64,000 nucleotides of DNA, taken from Natrarchaeobius chitinivorans (GTDB lineage Archaea; Halobacteriota; Halobacteria; Halobacteriales; Natrialbaceae). The translations under genes were made by a program, and so were the position numbers. The stretch covers positions 62,001 to 126,000 of the forward strand of contig NZ_REGA01000011.1 of NCBI RefSeq assembly GCF_003841505.1, given 5' to 3'. Positions within the stretch are counted from its first letter, which is position 1; every line of letters begins with the position of its first letter. Of this stretch, positions 26,516-35,806 are shown one piece after another. The notes under the pieces were generated by a model. The model did no database searches, had not been told where the DNA came from, and was given only the letters and a program-made list of their open reading frames with translations.

Positions 26516-28222
26516 ATGCTCATCGGTGCGCTCGAGTACCACGACCGGACGAAGCACTCGCCCAGAAGCGTTCGAGAGGGAAGCAGTCGGCTGAACTTCG
26601 ACAACAAACCGACGCCGTACAAGGAGTATCTCGATCTGCCGACGGTCGCGATGGCCGACCGCATTCGGCCGCCTCAACAGCCGGCGCTCTCGGCGATCGC
26701 GGAACCGACGCCGAACGGCGATCCGAGACGACCTCGAGACGTCGACCTCGAGACGCTCACGACCCTCTGTTACTACGCGGCGGGCATCACCAAGGAGATC
26801 GACCTCCGCGATCGATCGGTGCCGTTCAGGGCGGCGGCAACTACCGGCGCGCTCTACCACGTCGACCTCTATGCCGTCTGTACCGACCTCGACGGTCTCG
26901 AGGCCGGCGTCTATCACTTCGATCCGCGAACTCTCTCGCTGGACGTGCTCAGGACTGGCGACTACCGGTCCGTGCTCGCGGCGGCGACGAACCGCGAGGC
27001 CGTCGCGACCGCGGCGCTGTCGATCGTTACGACGTCGACCTGGTGGCGAAACGCCTGGAAGTACGCCGACCGGACGTTCCGACACGCCTTCTGGGACTCG
27101 GGCACGACGCTCGCGAACCTGCTCGCGACCGCCCACGCACTCGAGTATCGCGCGGAGATCGTCACTGGATTCGCGGACGACCCGGTCGTCGACCTGCTCG
27201 GCGTCGACCCGGAGCGCGAAGCGCCCCTCGAGGTCGTTCCGATCGGTACGAACCCCGGGCGAGCGGCCGAGTTCGACGCACCCGAGGTCGAACCGATCCA
27301 TCCGGACACCGCGCCCCTCTCGCCGAACGAGAGGACGTTTCCGTTGATCCACGAGGCGTGGCGCGCCGGGATACTCGAGGACGGTGCCGCCGCCCAATCG
27401 TGGCGAACCGGCGCGTCGACGGCCGCCCCCACCGTCGGAACTCGAAACGGCGGCGACGGCGAACGAATTTCTCTCGAGCCGGTCGACGACGAGACGGCCT
27501 CGAGCCGCCCGCTCCATGAGACGATTCGCCGCCGGGGTTCCTGTCGCGAGTACGCCCGCGATCCGGTCAGCTTCCGCAAACTCTCGACCGTGCTCGACCG
27601 CGCGGTTTGTGGCGTTCCGATGGACGTGCGGTACGAGGATGAGCGAAGCGAATCCTCGAAAAAGCGAGCGGGAGGTACGGGAGTCGAACGAAGTGAGAGT
27701 CCCGATAACGCGAACGGTGAAACCGTGAGCGAGAGGCGACACGCGAGCCACGAGGATGAGCGAAGCGAATCCTCGGAAACGCGCCGCTCGAGCCGCGAGG
27801 ACCACCCGCCGCTCTCGTTCGTCGACCCGTACCTGATCGTCAACGGCGTCGACGGGCTCGAGTCCGGAGCCTACCACTACCACCCCGGCGACGGCGAACT
27901 CGAGCGACTCCTGTCTGGCGAGTTTCGCGAGGAGGCGGCCCACCTCGCGCTGGATCAACGCCTGGGTGGCGACGCCGCGGCCTGTCTGTACTTCCTCTCG
28001 GATCTCGAGGAGGTCGTCGACGCCTACGGCGATCGCGGCTATCGGGTCGCACAGCTCGAGGCGGCCGTGACCGCGGGTAGGCTCTATCTCGGAACCTACG
28101 CCCACCGGACGCTCGGCGGGACCGGGTTGACGTTTTACGACGATCTCGTGACCGACTTCTTCGCGCCGCGAAGCGAGGGCCAGACGCCGATGTTTCTGTA
28201 CACCATCGGACGGCCCGCCTGA
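26516..28222 (+). CDS. SagB/ThcOx-type oxidoreductase with two nitroreductase domains
   Basis: The 568-residue protein contains two nitroreductase-like domains (about residues 1-275 and 330-568). The first includes TTLCYYAAGITKEI, VPFRAAATTGALYHVDLYAV and FWDSGTTLANLLATAH, typical of FMN-dependent SagB-type dehydrogenases. The second starts with LHETIRRRGSCREY and carries VAQLEAAVTAGRLYLGTYA. SagB proteins oxidise azoline rings in peptide natural products, but no cyclodehydratase lies nearby, so the substrate is unknown. The linker to the second domain contains hairpin repeats read as EDERSESS. Confidence 0.85.
   Translation: MLIGALEYHDRTKHSPRSVREGSSRLNFDNKPTPYKEYLDLPTVAMADRIRPPQQPALSAIAEPTPNGDPRRPRDVDLETLTTLCYYAAGITKEIDLRDRSVPFRAAATTGALYHVDLYAVCTDLDGLEAGVYHFDPRTLSLDVLRTGDYRSVLAAATNREAVATAALSIVTTSTWWRNAWKYADRTFRHAFWDSGTTLANLLATAHALEYRAEIVTGFADDPVVDLLGVDPEREAPLEVVPIGTNPGRAAEFDAPEVEPIHPDTAPLSPNERTFPLIHEAWRAGILEDGAAAQSWRTGASTAAPTVGTRNGGDGERISLEPVDDETASSRPLHETIRRRGSCREYARDPVSFRKLSTVLDRAVCGVPMDVRYEDERSESSKKRAGGTGVERSESPDNANGETVSERRHASHEDERSESSETRRSSREDHPPLSFVDPYLIVNGVDGLESGAYHYHPGDGELERLLSGEFREEAAHLALDQRLGGDAAACLYFLSDLEEVVDAYGDRGYRVAQLEAAVTAGRLYLGTYAHRTLGGTGLTFYDDLVTDFFAPRSEGQTPMFLYTIGRPA
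27634..27775 (+). repeat. In-frame hairpin repeats inside the SagB-type gene
   Basis: A 25-base sequence that starts cgaggatgagcgaagcga and ends atcctcg occurs at 27,634-27,658 and again at 27,751-27,775. The arms gaggat and atcctc are self-complementary. Between them lie further short hairpins such as acggtgaaaccgt. The spacing of 117 bases keeps the reading frame, so both copies encode EDERSESS. Confidence 0.85.
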
Positions 28223-28368
28223 TCGGATCCCCACCCGGTGCTCGGTCGAATCTGACCTCGCTCCCTTGCAGCGCGCTCTCACCCCTCGAAGTTCGCGTCC
28301 TCGAAACCCACCGTTTTGCTTGCGCGATCCGGCGGTGGCGTTATCCCGTCGACTCTGCAAGAACAGGT

Positions 28369-28593
28369 ATGGTACTCAAGAAACTACTCGGCTCGAGAGC
28401 GACTCGGTCACTGACCGTCTTCTCGGTGCTCGCGGAGGCCAAACGCGCGTTCGGTCGCGGTCGGCGCACGCGCGGACTCCTGTTGCTCGGCGTCGCCGCG
28501 CTCGCCTGGAAGTGGACGGTCATCGGCCTGGTCGCACAGGGAATCGTCGGCGTACTTCGTCGCGGCCGCTCCGGCGGCTCGAGTCCGTCGTAA
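28369..28593 (+). CDS. Small basic membrane protein
   Basis: The 74-residue product has a basic N-terminus (MVLKKLLGSRATRSLTVFSV), one predicted membrane segment near residues 36-58 (GLLLLGVAALAWKWTVIGLV), and a basic Ser-rich tail. It is unlike the acidic average of this proteome. The frame follows a ttatcc promoter-like box about 30 bases before the ATG. I do not recognise the family. Confidence 0.6.
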   Translation: MVLKKLLGSRATRSLTVFSVLAEAKRAFGRGRRTRGLLLLGVAALAWKWTVIGLVAQGIVGVLRRGRSGGSSPS

Positions 28594-28732
28594 TCGCGTT
28601 CTGCTCGGAGACGTATCCTCGAGCCAACGGCCCGCACTCCCATACGGACCGGTATCTGACGGTCTGTCCTCCACTATTTCTCGGGACAGCGACTTCCCGG
28701 CAGTCCTACGGGACGCCGGTCCAGCAGTCCAA

Positions 28733-29512
28733 TCAATCGTCGACGATCGTCACCGAATCGCCGACCGCAAGGGAGCGTTGACGATCGGATTCCGGCACTC
28801 GAGCGATCACCATGAGGGTGTAGTAGTGGTCGAAGGCAGCCTCGTCTGCCCACGCCGGAAACGTTTCCCGGCGTTTCTCGGCGAACCGTTCCCGGAAGTC
28901 GTCGATCCGCTCGCCCGTATCGGGATCTCGCTGGGGGACGACACACCGAGCACACGGCGTCACGCCCTCGAGGCGGACGCCGCTGGCGTCGAGTGTCGCC
29001 GCGTCCTGGCCGACGAGCCGGTCTTCCCAGAACGGCGGGACGCCGGCTATCTCGACGTTCGCCCGGAGCCGTCGCCGCGCACCGTCGACCGTCATCCCGT
29101 CGAACCACGACGCGACGGTCCGAAGCGAGGCGGTACTGACCACGGACGGGCCCATCTCCCGGCGGTCGACGAAGCCCAGCGAGCGGTCGCGCTCGAGGGT
29201 CACCGTTTCGTCGAAGTACTCGCCGAACCAGTGTTCGGCCCGTTCCCGCCCGTGTGCCGTCTCGAGGTCGAACCGTCGCGGCTCGTCGGCCGGCGATTCG
29301 ACGACGAGTTCGCCGCTCGACGAATCGAAGTCGGTCGAGAGGTCGTGGATCCGCGCCGTCCGCTTGCCGTTGATCACGTCCCCCTCGTCGTCGAAGAGCG
29401 CGAACTCCCGATCCTTGGAGAGCGTTCCACCCTCGAGTACGGTCGCCTCCTCGAGGTCGATCCCGTCGAGGCCCTTGACGGGATAGACGGTGAGCCGTTC
29501 GATTCGTGCCAT
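28733..29512 (-). CDS. MOSC-domain sulfur-carrier protein
   Basis: The 259-residue protein has an N-terminal MOSC beta-barrel domain (MARIERLTVYPVKGL) followed by a MOSC domain with the conserved cysteine in PCARCVVPQRDPDTGE. MOSC proteins carry sulfur or bind molybdenum cofactor and take part in detoxifying N-hydroxylated compounds. It lies near two rhodanese genes, which may donate sulfur. ATG 29,510-29,512 is chosen; ATG 29,530 would add six residues. Confidence 0.85.
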   Translation of the reverse strand: MARIERLTVYPVKGLDGIDLEEATVLEGGTLSKDREFALFDDEGDVINGKRTARIHDLSTDFDSSSGELVVESPADEPRRFDLETAHGRERAEHWFGEYFDETVTLERDRSLGFVDRREMGPSVVSTASLRTVASWFDGMTVDGARRRLRANVEIAGVPPFWEDRLVGQDAATLDASGVRLEGVTPCARCVVPQRDPDTGERIDDFRERFAEKRRETFPAWADEAAFDHYYTLMVIARVPESDRQRSLAVGDSVTIVDD

Positions 29513-29606
29513 CGGCCGCGTCTTGGCCATCCGAACACGTATAGTTGTGCTCTCGACCGTGCCCGATAGGGGTTCGACGGATCTGGCGGCTTGCTGTACC
29601 GGTGTG

Positions 29607-29692
29607 TCATACGGGTTACTGTCCCTGTGTACCGGCGCACTCGCGACCCGGTCTGCGGGTGCGCCGGCAATGACGTACAGTAAACCGTATCA
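29607..29692 (+). repeat. Family 1 palindrome, copy E
   Basis: It begins TCATACGGGTTACTGTCC and ends GTACAGTAAACCGTATCA. The core arms CCGGCGCACTCGC and GCGGGTGCGCCGG pair with a single T-G wobble. The copy lies upstream of the MOSC gene and 115 bases from the end of the rhodanese gene. Its right terminus does not touch a stop codon. Confidence 0.85.
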
Positions 29693-29807
29693 GTGGACCG
29701 CAGACGGGTTCCGGTCCCACCGGTGATGAGCGAAAACAGACCGCTTCTTTCGGCGAGTTCGACTCGAGACGTCGAGTCGTTCCGCTACGAGACCTCCTTT
29801 GCGTTGC

Positions 29808-30671
29808 TCACTCGGCCTCGCCTGTCTCCACCGGGGCGTTCACCAGATTCCCCCACTCGGTCCAGGAACCGTCGTAGTTGACGGCGTCCTCGTAGCCGAG
29901 CAGTTCGTGCAGGGCGAACCAGGCGACCGACGATCGCTCGCCGATTCGGCAGTAGGCGACGGTCGTCTCGCCGCCGGTGATGTCCTCCTCGGCGTACAGC
30001 TCCTCGAGTTCCTCGCGGTCTTTGAAGGTACCGTCGTCGTCGGTGACCGCGGCCCACGAGATGTTCTTCGCACCGGGGATGTGGCCGCCGCGCTGGGCGG
30101 TCTCCTGCAGTCCTGGCGGGGCGAGGATCTCGCCGCTGAACTCCTCGGGCGAGCGAACGTCGACGAGCGGCACGCCGCGCTCGATCGCGTTCTCGACGTC
30201 CTCGCGGTAGGCGCGGATGTTCTCGCGCGGGCCGGCGGCGTCGTACTCGACCGCCGAGAAATCGGGTTCCTCGTCGGTCGTCGGATAATCGTTCTCGAGC
30301 CAGTACTCGCGACCGCCGTCTAACAGGTAGACGTCCTCGTGGCCGTAGTACTTGAGCTGCCAGTACGTGTAGGCGGCGAACCAGTTCGAGTTGTCGCCGT
30401 AGAGGACGACTGTGGAGTCCTCGCTGATGCCGTGGCTGCCCAGCAGTTCCTCGAGGTCCTCGGTCGAGAGGACGTCGCGTCGCGTCTGGTCTTGTAGTTG
30501 CGTCTCCCAGTTGAAGCCGATCGCGCCGGGTGCGTGGGCCTCTTCGTAGGCTTCCGTGTCGACGTCGACCTCGACGAGTCGGAGGCCGGCGTCGTCGCTT
30601 TGGAACTCCTCGAGTCGGTCCTCGACCCAGTCGGCGGTGACGAGTACGTCGTTGGCGTATTCTGTTGCCAT
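29808..30671 (-). CDS. Two-domain rhodanese sulfurtransferase
   Basis: The 287-residue protein has two rhodanese domains. The C-terminal one carries the active-site loop AYCRIGERSS with the sulfur-accepting cysteine, and a typical GHIPGAKN segment. The N-terminal domain lacks the cysteine, with YGDNSNWFAAY at that position. It transfers sulfane sulfur to acceptors such as thiols or cyanide. The gene is divergent from a second rhodanese gene with 280 bases between them. Confidence 0.9.
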   Translation of the reverse strand: MATEYANDVLVTADWVEDRLEEFQSDDAGLRLVEVDVDTEAYEEAHAPGAIGFNWETQLQDQTRRDVLSTEDLEELLGSHGISEDSTVVLYGDNSNWFAAYTYWQLKYYGHEDVYLLDGGREYWLENDYPTTDEEPDFSAVEYDAAGPRENIRAYREDVENAIERGVPLVDVRSPEEFSGEILAPPGLQETAQRGGHIPGAKNISWAAVTDDDGTFKDREELEELYAEEDITGGETTVAYCRIGERSSVAWFALHELLGYEDAVNYDGSWTEWGNLVNAPVETGEAE

Positions 30672-30953
30672 ACTCGACCGGACGGGTGGAACGGTCATAG
30701 TGGCTCTCGATGCGGACAATTCGGACGCCGCTCGACCGTCGCGGAGAGGGTTGCCGCTACCTCGGACGGCGGGCCGACGACCGAGATCGCCCGCCCTCCA
30801 CGCCGAGCGTTTTATAGCCACCACCGTCACGCGTGTGTTTCGAAACGCCAACGTATTCGGCCGGCGGGGGCAAGTATTGCCACCAGCTCGGTACCCAGGG
30901 GAGACGTGCCGGGAACGGTGCGTTATCGGCGGTCCGGAGCCACGGATCGATCG

Positions 30954-31748
30954 ATGGACGAATCCGTCGTCGTCTCGCCGGACTGGGTGGCAACGCGACT
31001 CGAGGAACCGGGAGTTCGCATCGTCGACGTCAGAGACCCCTGGGAGTACGACGGGATCGGCCACGTGCCCGGTGCGGTCAGCGTCCCGTTCGACAGCTAC
31101 CGCGACGAGAGCGACGTCGACCGCGGCACGCTTCCGGGCCCGGCGGCGTTCGGCGAACTGTTGTCGGGCGTTGGTATCGCACCCGACGACACGGTCGTCG
31201 CCTACGACGACACGCACGGTGTCTTTGCAGCCCGGTTCGTGCTCACCGCCCTCGAGTACGGCCACGACGACGTCCGCCTGCTCGACGGCGATTACAGCGC
31301 CTGGAACCGCGCCCACGAGACGACGACCGACGAGCCCGACCTCGAACCGACGGCGTACGAACCCGATCCGCTCGCGCGCGAGGAGAGTCCGCTGGTCGGG
31401 CTCGAGGCGGTCGAGGACGCCTTAGCGCGCGATGCGCTCTTCGTCGACACGCGCGAGGAACACGAGTTCGCGGAGGCCCACCTCCCGGGTGCCGTCCGAT
31501 TCGACTGGCGCGAAGTCGTCGACGACGAGACGCGACGGCTGAAATCGGGGGGCGAACTCGAGGACGTACTCGCCGCGTACGGCATCAGCCGCGATCGCGA
31601 GATCGTCCTCTACTGCAACACCGCCAGACGGATCAGTCACACGTACGTCGTCCTTCGGGCGCTCGGTTACGACGATGTCGCCTTCTACGAAGGGAGTCTG
31701 ACGGAGTGGCTGGCGAACGACGGCGAGGTCGAGACGGGACTCGATTGA
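30954..31748 (+). CDS. Second two-domain rhodanese sulfurtransferase
   Basis: This 264-residue paralogue starts MDESVVVSPDWVATRLEEPG. The active-site cysteine is in LYCNTARRISHTYVVLRALG of the second domain, and the first domain has AYDDTHGVFAARF instead of a catalytic loop. It resembles the leftward neighbour but differs in its active-site loop, so substrate preferences may differ. An AT-rich box gcgttttatagcc upstream belongs to the divergent promoter region. The ATG at MDESV gives the family length; earlier in-frame starts add unlike sequence. Confidence 0.9.
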   Translation: MDESVVVSPDWVATRLEEPGVRIVDVRDPWEYDGIGHVPGAVSVPFDSYRDESDVDRGTLPGPAAFGELLSGVGIAPDDTVVAYDDTHGVFAARFVLTALEYGHDDVRLLDGDYSAWNRAHETTTDEPDLEPTAYEPDPLAREESPLVGLEAVEDALARDALFVDTREEHEFAEAHLPGAVRFDWREVVDDETRRLKSGGELEDVLAAYGISRDREIVLYCNTARRISHTYVVLRALGYDDVAFYEGSLTEWLANDGEVETGLD

Positions 31749-31874
31749 TCCGGCGCGAACGGGCCGTCTGCCGGTCGTGTGTGCCGAACTTCGTCGCTCA
31801 CCGTCTGGGACTCGTCGAAACCCTCGAGCGGCGATCTATTTCTGGCCATCGAGCGTGTATCCACCAGAGCCTGT

Positions 31875-32492
31875 TCACCGATTTTGATCGGCGGGTCTCC
31901 AACTCGCGACTCGACGGAAAAGTCGCTTCAGTTCCACGAGACACTCACGGAAGACAGGAGCACCATCGTACAACCACAGCAGCAATGTAAAGACTCCCAT
32001 CCCGATCTGAAGCCAGATATACGTCGAGAGATCGCCCGCAAGTAACTCTCTCTGGTATCGCGCGAATAACACCACAAATTCGTCGACGAACCCGTGATGG
32101 TGTCCGTGGGTTTCTCCACGGGCGATTGGCCAGAGCAAGATCCCGAAATCGAGTTCACCGCTCCCTCTCACGTAGCCGTCGATCACGTCGGCCGGAAGAT
32201 GGAGGAGATAGCCTATCCCGAAGGCGATCCCCGCTTGTGAGTGCCCACGTGATCGCGCAACCATTCCGACGACGATCGTCAGTGGGACGGCAAAGAAGAT
32301 CGAGTGTCCGAGGGCGTATCCCGTCTCGAAGACGCCGAACTCCCACGCCAGTGGTTTATCGATGATATCCGGAAGTACGGAGCCGAACACAACCGCGAAC
32401 GCTTCGAGTCCGCCGGGCGAATCGCGGTAGTACAGGTGGCAAAACAGTGAGTATACGAGGTAACCCATGATTGCGTGTTCCCATGGCCACAT
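31875..32492 (-). CDS. Membrane-bound metal-dependent hydrolase, DUF457/YdjM type
   Basis: The 205-residue membrane protein has about four hydrophobic segments. It carries the family's charged residues in AVVFGSVLPDIIDKPLAW, YALGHSIFFA and GYLLHLPADVIDG, which group His and Asp residues near the membrane. DUF457 proteins (YdjM-like) are predicted metal-dependent hydrolases. A C-terminal soluble tail rich in Arg follows the last helix. Confidence 0.75.
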   Translation of the reverse strand: MWPWEHAIMGYLVYSLFCHLYYRDSPGGLEAFAVVFGSVLPDIIDKPLAWEFGVFETGYALGHSIFFAVPLTIVVGMVARSRGHSQAGIAFGIGYLLHLPADVIDGYVRGSGELDFGILLWPIARGETHGHHHGFVDEFVVLFARYQRELLAGDLSTYIWLQIGMGVFTLLLWLYDGAPVFRECLVELKRLFRRVASWRPADQNR

Positions 32493-32821
32493 AACCGAAG
32501 ACAGCCCGATTTCGATAGTAGTTATTCTTCACATAATCGCCGTACTCCGCGTACTCTCGGCCCAGAATTATAATCGCCACTGCACGTCGATGCACACCCG
32601 ATCGCCAGACGGATCGGCGATCGGTGTGTGAATCATTTCAGTTGTTACTATAGAAGAGGAGTTCAGCACGACAGCTACGTCATTTCACGTCAAAGTCGGT
32701 GCCCACACGAGCAGAAGAGCTGGGAATCGAACATATCATAAGAAGGGAGCCAGTGTGTGCAAGCATACCAAAACGGTTAGACAGCACCGCTTTGACCCTC
32801 TGAGACTCTACACCAAATGGG
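32493..32821. other. Intergenic region with a family 2 palindrome
   Basis: About 330 bases contain the palindrome at 32,583-32,651 and the promoter of the next gene. Positions 32,520-32,580 are AT-rich (cagaattataatcgcc). No further coding frame is convincing. Confidence 0.5.
32583..32651 (-). repeat. Family 2 palindrome, first copy
   Basis: The element has arms gcacacccgatcgcc and ggcgatcggtgtgt around a short loop and ends in tttcagttgttacta. The reverse complement matches 45,387-45,464 over most of its length. Only these two copies were seen in the window, in opposite orientation. Confidence 0.75.
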
Positions 32822-33181
32822 ATGGACCAGATGGAGTCATTTCGTATCCTCGCCAGCGCTGATCGGCAGTTGGTACTCCACGAGTTAGTCGAGAGAGACG
32901 AGTCGATCTGTATAGAGGAACTCTCACGAAAGGTGGCCGCTCGGCGACATCAAATCTCCTCCCAACGAATCAACGATACGAAGGTTGAACGTGCCCAAAT
33001 CCGATTGGTTCATGATTCCCTGCCACAGCTACAAGAGAAAGGGGTTACCAACCTGAATTGGGCGGAGAACGAAGTTTCACTCGCCAGGGAACCAAAAGTA
33101 GAGCAACTGTTCGATGCTGCCGAAGAGTTAGAAAGTTGGCCTCCGGATGATTTGCTGGAACATCCATCTCGTAGAACGTAG
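32822..33181 (+). CDS. DUF7344-like winged-helix protein
   Basis: The 119-residue product matches the haloarchaeal DUF7344 pattern: RILASADRQLVLHELVERDE as the first helices, then VERAQIRLVHDSLPQLQEKG and VTNLNWAENEVSLA. This is a winged-helix DNA-binding fold of unknown target. It stands alone. Its base composition is lower in GC than the neighbours, which with the pseudogene that follows suggests an accessory pocket. Confidence 0.7.
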   Translation: MDQMESFRILASADRQLVLHELVERDESICIEELSRKVAARRHQISSQRINDTKVERAQIRLVHDSLPQLQEKGVTNLNWAENEVSLAREPKVEQLFDAAEELESWPPDDLLEHPSRRT

Positions 33182-33424
33182 TTCACCTGTTCCGAGCACC
33201 GACTGCTTTCGCGGAGTGGTCTGAACCACGTACGACGTTCGCGGCCCGTAGTCATCGGACCGGCTGTCTCAACTGCTGACGGTTTCAATGGAGTCGGTTC
33301 GTCGCTTCGCTCGAGGGTCGTGGGAATCCGGCCGGTCCGGAACGGACGATCGGGTGCGGAGACATCATCACAGCTGACCGCATCGAGAAGCCGTTGCTTG
33401 CTGACCAGCCGATCGGTGACGAGC

Positions 33425-33827
33425 AATTATCGAGATGTCCACACCGCTGACGGTCCCGTCGGGGACGAGCAGCGCGATCCGCAGGTCACAGGAGATGACG
33501 TCGCAGTCGGCGTTTCGACGATGATCTCGTGCGCTTGGACGGGATCGTCGTGATCTCCCGCCTCGAGTCGCCGCCGGAAACCGCGTTCGATGCGCTCGAC
33601 GGACGCGTCGTCGAGGGCGACCGAGACGTGCTCGCCGAGCAGGTCGTCGCGATCGTACCCCGTCGTCTCGAGGATCGTCTCGTCGACGCCGACGAAGCGG
33701 CCGCGGGCATCGAGTTGATAGGTGCCGTCGCCGACCGCGTCGACGAGCGCTCGAATCCCGCGAGCGCGTCCGCGTCGTCGACGTGGCCCCAGACGGAATC
33801 GTCGCCGGATCGTGCTCGGTCGCTCAT
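33425..33827 (-). pseudogene. PAS-domain protein remnant with two frameshifts
   Basis: An ATG at 33,825-33,827 opens MSDRARSGDDSVWGHVDDAD. The frame then slips to continue IRALVDAVGDGTYQLDARGR and LETTGYDRDDLLGEH, a clear PAS sensor domain of the Bat/histidine-kinase kind. A second slip near 33,500 restores CDLRIALLVPDGTVSGVDIS. Downstream domains are missing. Sequencing error can mimic two slips, but the early end makes decay more likely. Confidence 0.7.
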
Positions 33828-33979
33828 CGACACAGTAGTGGTCGGCGACCGAGATAAGGATCCGTGTCGGTAATTCGAACTATCGGGTCGATGGAGGTGT
33901 GCTCGTTTCCGAGGCGGAACGGACCGGGTCGGCATCTCGCGACGTGCCGGACGGGCGAAGCTACCTCCCGGACCGAGCG

Positions 33980-34870
33980 TCAGTTCGTCCGCTCGAGCGC
34001 CCACTCGGGAAGTGGTCGCGGAACGTCCCGCCCCCGGAGCGATCTCGGACCCCAGCCGACGACGAGGACGACTGCGACGAGCGCTGTTCCGAGGTGGACG
34101 ATCGGGTAGAGTTCCGGGCTGAAGCCCATCAGTTCGCCGGTCAGGTTGCCGCTGAAGTGGAGCGCGATCACGGCGAGGACGCTCCGTCGAGTGTTGTTGT
34201 AGACCCACGTTCCGAGAATCGCGGTCAGTACGATGCTCGGCAGCCACCACCAGAGCGCCGGCTGGAACGTCGCGGCGGCGAAGTAGTCGGCCACGAAGAC
34301 GAGCGGCGCGTGCCACGCGGCCCACGCCGTTCCGAGGACCAGGCTGGCCGTGAGGGCGCTCCACCGCGCCTGAAGCTGGTCGAACCAGTAGCCCCGCAAC
34401 CCGATCTCCTCGACCGCGGGAAACGCGAGCGCGACCGCGAGCAGGCCGACCACCGCGACCGGATCGAGCAGTCGATCGGCGGTCGCGAACTCGAGCGGCG
34501 TCGACGTGATTCCGGCCGCGACCGCGACTGCCGCCATCGCGAGGGTAAACAGCGGATAGAACAGGAGCGCGATCAGCCACCACCGCAGGCCGATTCGGGC
34601 GCGCTCGAGCAACCGTCGTCGCAGGTCGCGATAGCCTCGACGTCCCTGCCTCATCCACAGGAGAAGTAACCCCGCGAGCAGCGGGCTCGCGCCCCCGACG
34701 AGGAAGAGGACGACGTTCGGAACCGACCAGACGGACTCCCCCGACGCGACGACGGGGAGCCACCACAGGTAAGCCCAGCCGAGGTAGAGCGCCGGAAACC
34801 CCCACGGGGAGACGGCGCGAGCCGCCGACTCGAGTCGCGTCCCTCGTCGACGAGTCTTCCCACGCTCCAT
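33980..34870 (-). CDS. CPBP-family intramembrane protease
   Basis: The 296-residue membrane protein carries the CPBP (Abi) signature: [14 protein letters not shown], with the paired Glu and the Arg, [12 protein letters not shown] with the first His, and [11 protein letters not shown] with the second. The family includes Rce1-like prenyl endopeptidases and bacteriocin immunity proteins. Seven to eight hydrophobic segments are visible. The start is the ATG at 34,868-34,870. No CaaX substrate or bacteriocin gene is adjacent. Confidence 0.85.
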   Translation of the reverse strand: MERGKTRRRGTRLESAARAVSPWGFPALYLGWAYLWWLPVVASGESVWSVPNVVLFLVGGASPLLAGLLLLWMRQGRRGYRDLRRRLLERARIGLRWWLIALLFYPLFTLAMAAVAVAAGITSTPLEFATADRLLDPVAVVGLLAVALAFPAVEEIGLRGYWFDQLQARWSALTASLVLGTAWAAWHAPLVFVADYFAAATFQPALWWWLPSIVLTAILGTWVYNNTRRSVLAVIALHFSGNLTGELMGFSPELYPIVHLGTALVAVVLVVGWGPRSLRGRDVPRPLPEWALERTN

Positions 34871-34960
34871 GCCGAAACGTAGGTCGGTCCGCTGCAAAAG
34901 GGGTGCGTCTGCCCGCACCGGTTCGGTGGAATCGATTCGGTTGGATCCGATCGATGGCGG

Positions 34961-35806
34961 TTACGGTTCGGGATCGGCGGCCGGTTCCGACCCCCTCGAG
35001 TCGGTTCGGTCGACGTACTCCGCGAGGCCGACGAACGCGACCGCCCAGACGATCACGGCGAGTGCGGCGACGGGGCCGAGGCTCGAGCCCTGCTCGAGAC
35101 CCGGGAACGCGAGCGAACTCGCGGCGAAGAGGGCGGCTATCGCGGCGGCGGCGTACGCGAGGGCGCGCCATCCGACCGGCCGGAGGGCCGCCAGGAGCGC
35201 GAAGAGGCCGATCGACACCAGCGCGAAGGTCATGAACTCGTAGTGGCCGAACAACACGTGTTCGTCGCCCAGGGTCGCGTGGCTCGCGTACTCGCCGACA
35301 GCGACGACCGCGAACCCGAGCGCGCCGACGATCGCGAGGCCGAGCAGGCGTGTATCCGCCCGCTCGAGGCTCGGGACGAGTTGGTCGCGAGCGGGGTGCA
35401 AGGCGGCGATGACGAGCACCGGAACGAGGAACACCAGTAGTCCGCCGGCCGCCGCAGGGCCGGACGCGACGAGCGTGACGACGAACGCCGCGATCGCGAA
35501 CGTGACCGCGGCCTGGAGCGCCCCGACCCGCTTCGCCGGTCGGTACAGCTGGACCGCGATCGTCGCGGCGAAGACGGTCAACATCCCACCGATCATCGCG
35601 TGGTGAACCCGGTGTCCGGGGAACGCGTACTCCGATCCCCACGCGGTAGCGGCCATCGCCATCGATTCGTTGAGCGCGAAGACGAGGAACGCGAGGAACC
35701 CGGCCGTGACGAGGTAGAACGCGGGCTTTCGAACGCGGCCGGTCCCGTACCTGGTCGATCGTCCGATTCGGGTACCGACGCTGGTCGCCGATGACGCGAG
35801 GCTCAT
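34961..35806 (-). CDS. Polytopic membrane protein of unknown function
   Basis: The 281-residue product has about seven hydrophobic helices and few charges between them. Its first helix follows a basic N-terminus (RYGTGRVRKPAFYLVTAGFL). HRVHHAMIGGML and EYASHATLGDEHVLFGHY contain conserved-looking His, Glu and Asp residues at membrane edges, which could bind metal. I do not recognise the family. The ATG at MSLASS is preferred. Confidence 0.55.
   Translation of the reverse strand: MSLASSATSVGTRIGRSTRYGTGRVRKPAFYLVTAGFLAFLVFALNESMAMAATAWGSEYAFPGHRVHHAMIGGMLTVFAATIAVQLYRPAKRVGALQAAVTFAIAAFVVTLVASGPAAAGGLLVFLVPVLVIAALHPARDQLVPSLERADTRLLGLAIVGALGFAVVAVGEYASHATLGDEHVLFGHYEFMTFALVSIGLFALLAALRPVGWRALAYAAAAIAALFAASSLAFPGLEQGSSLGPVAALAVIVWAVAFVGLAEYVDRTDSRGSEPAADPEP

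Noticed and set aside
28639-28680. Possible further family 1 copy (catacggaccggtatctgac)
   Set aside because: Only the first eight to nine bases match the left end and no right arm follows.
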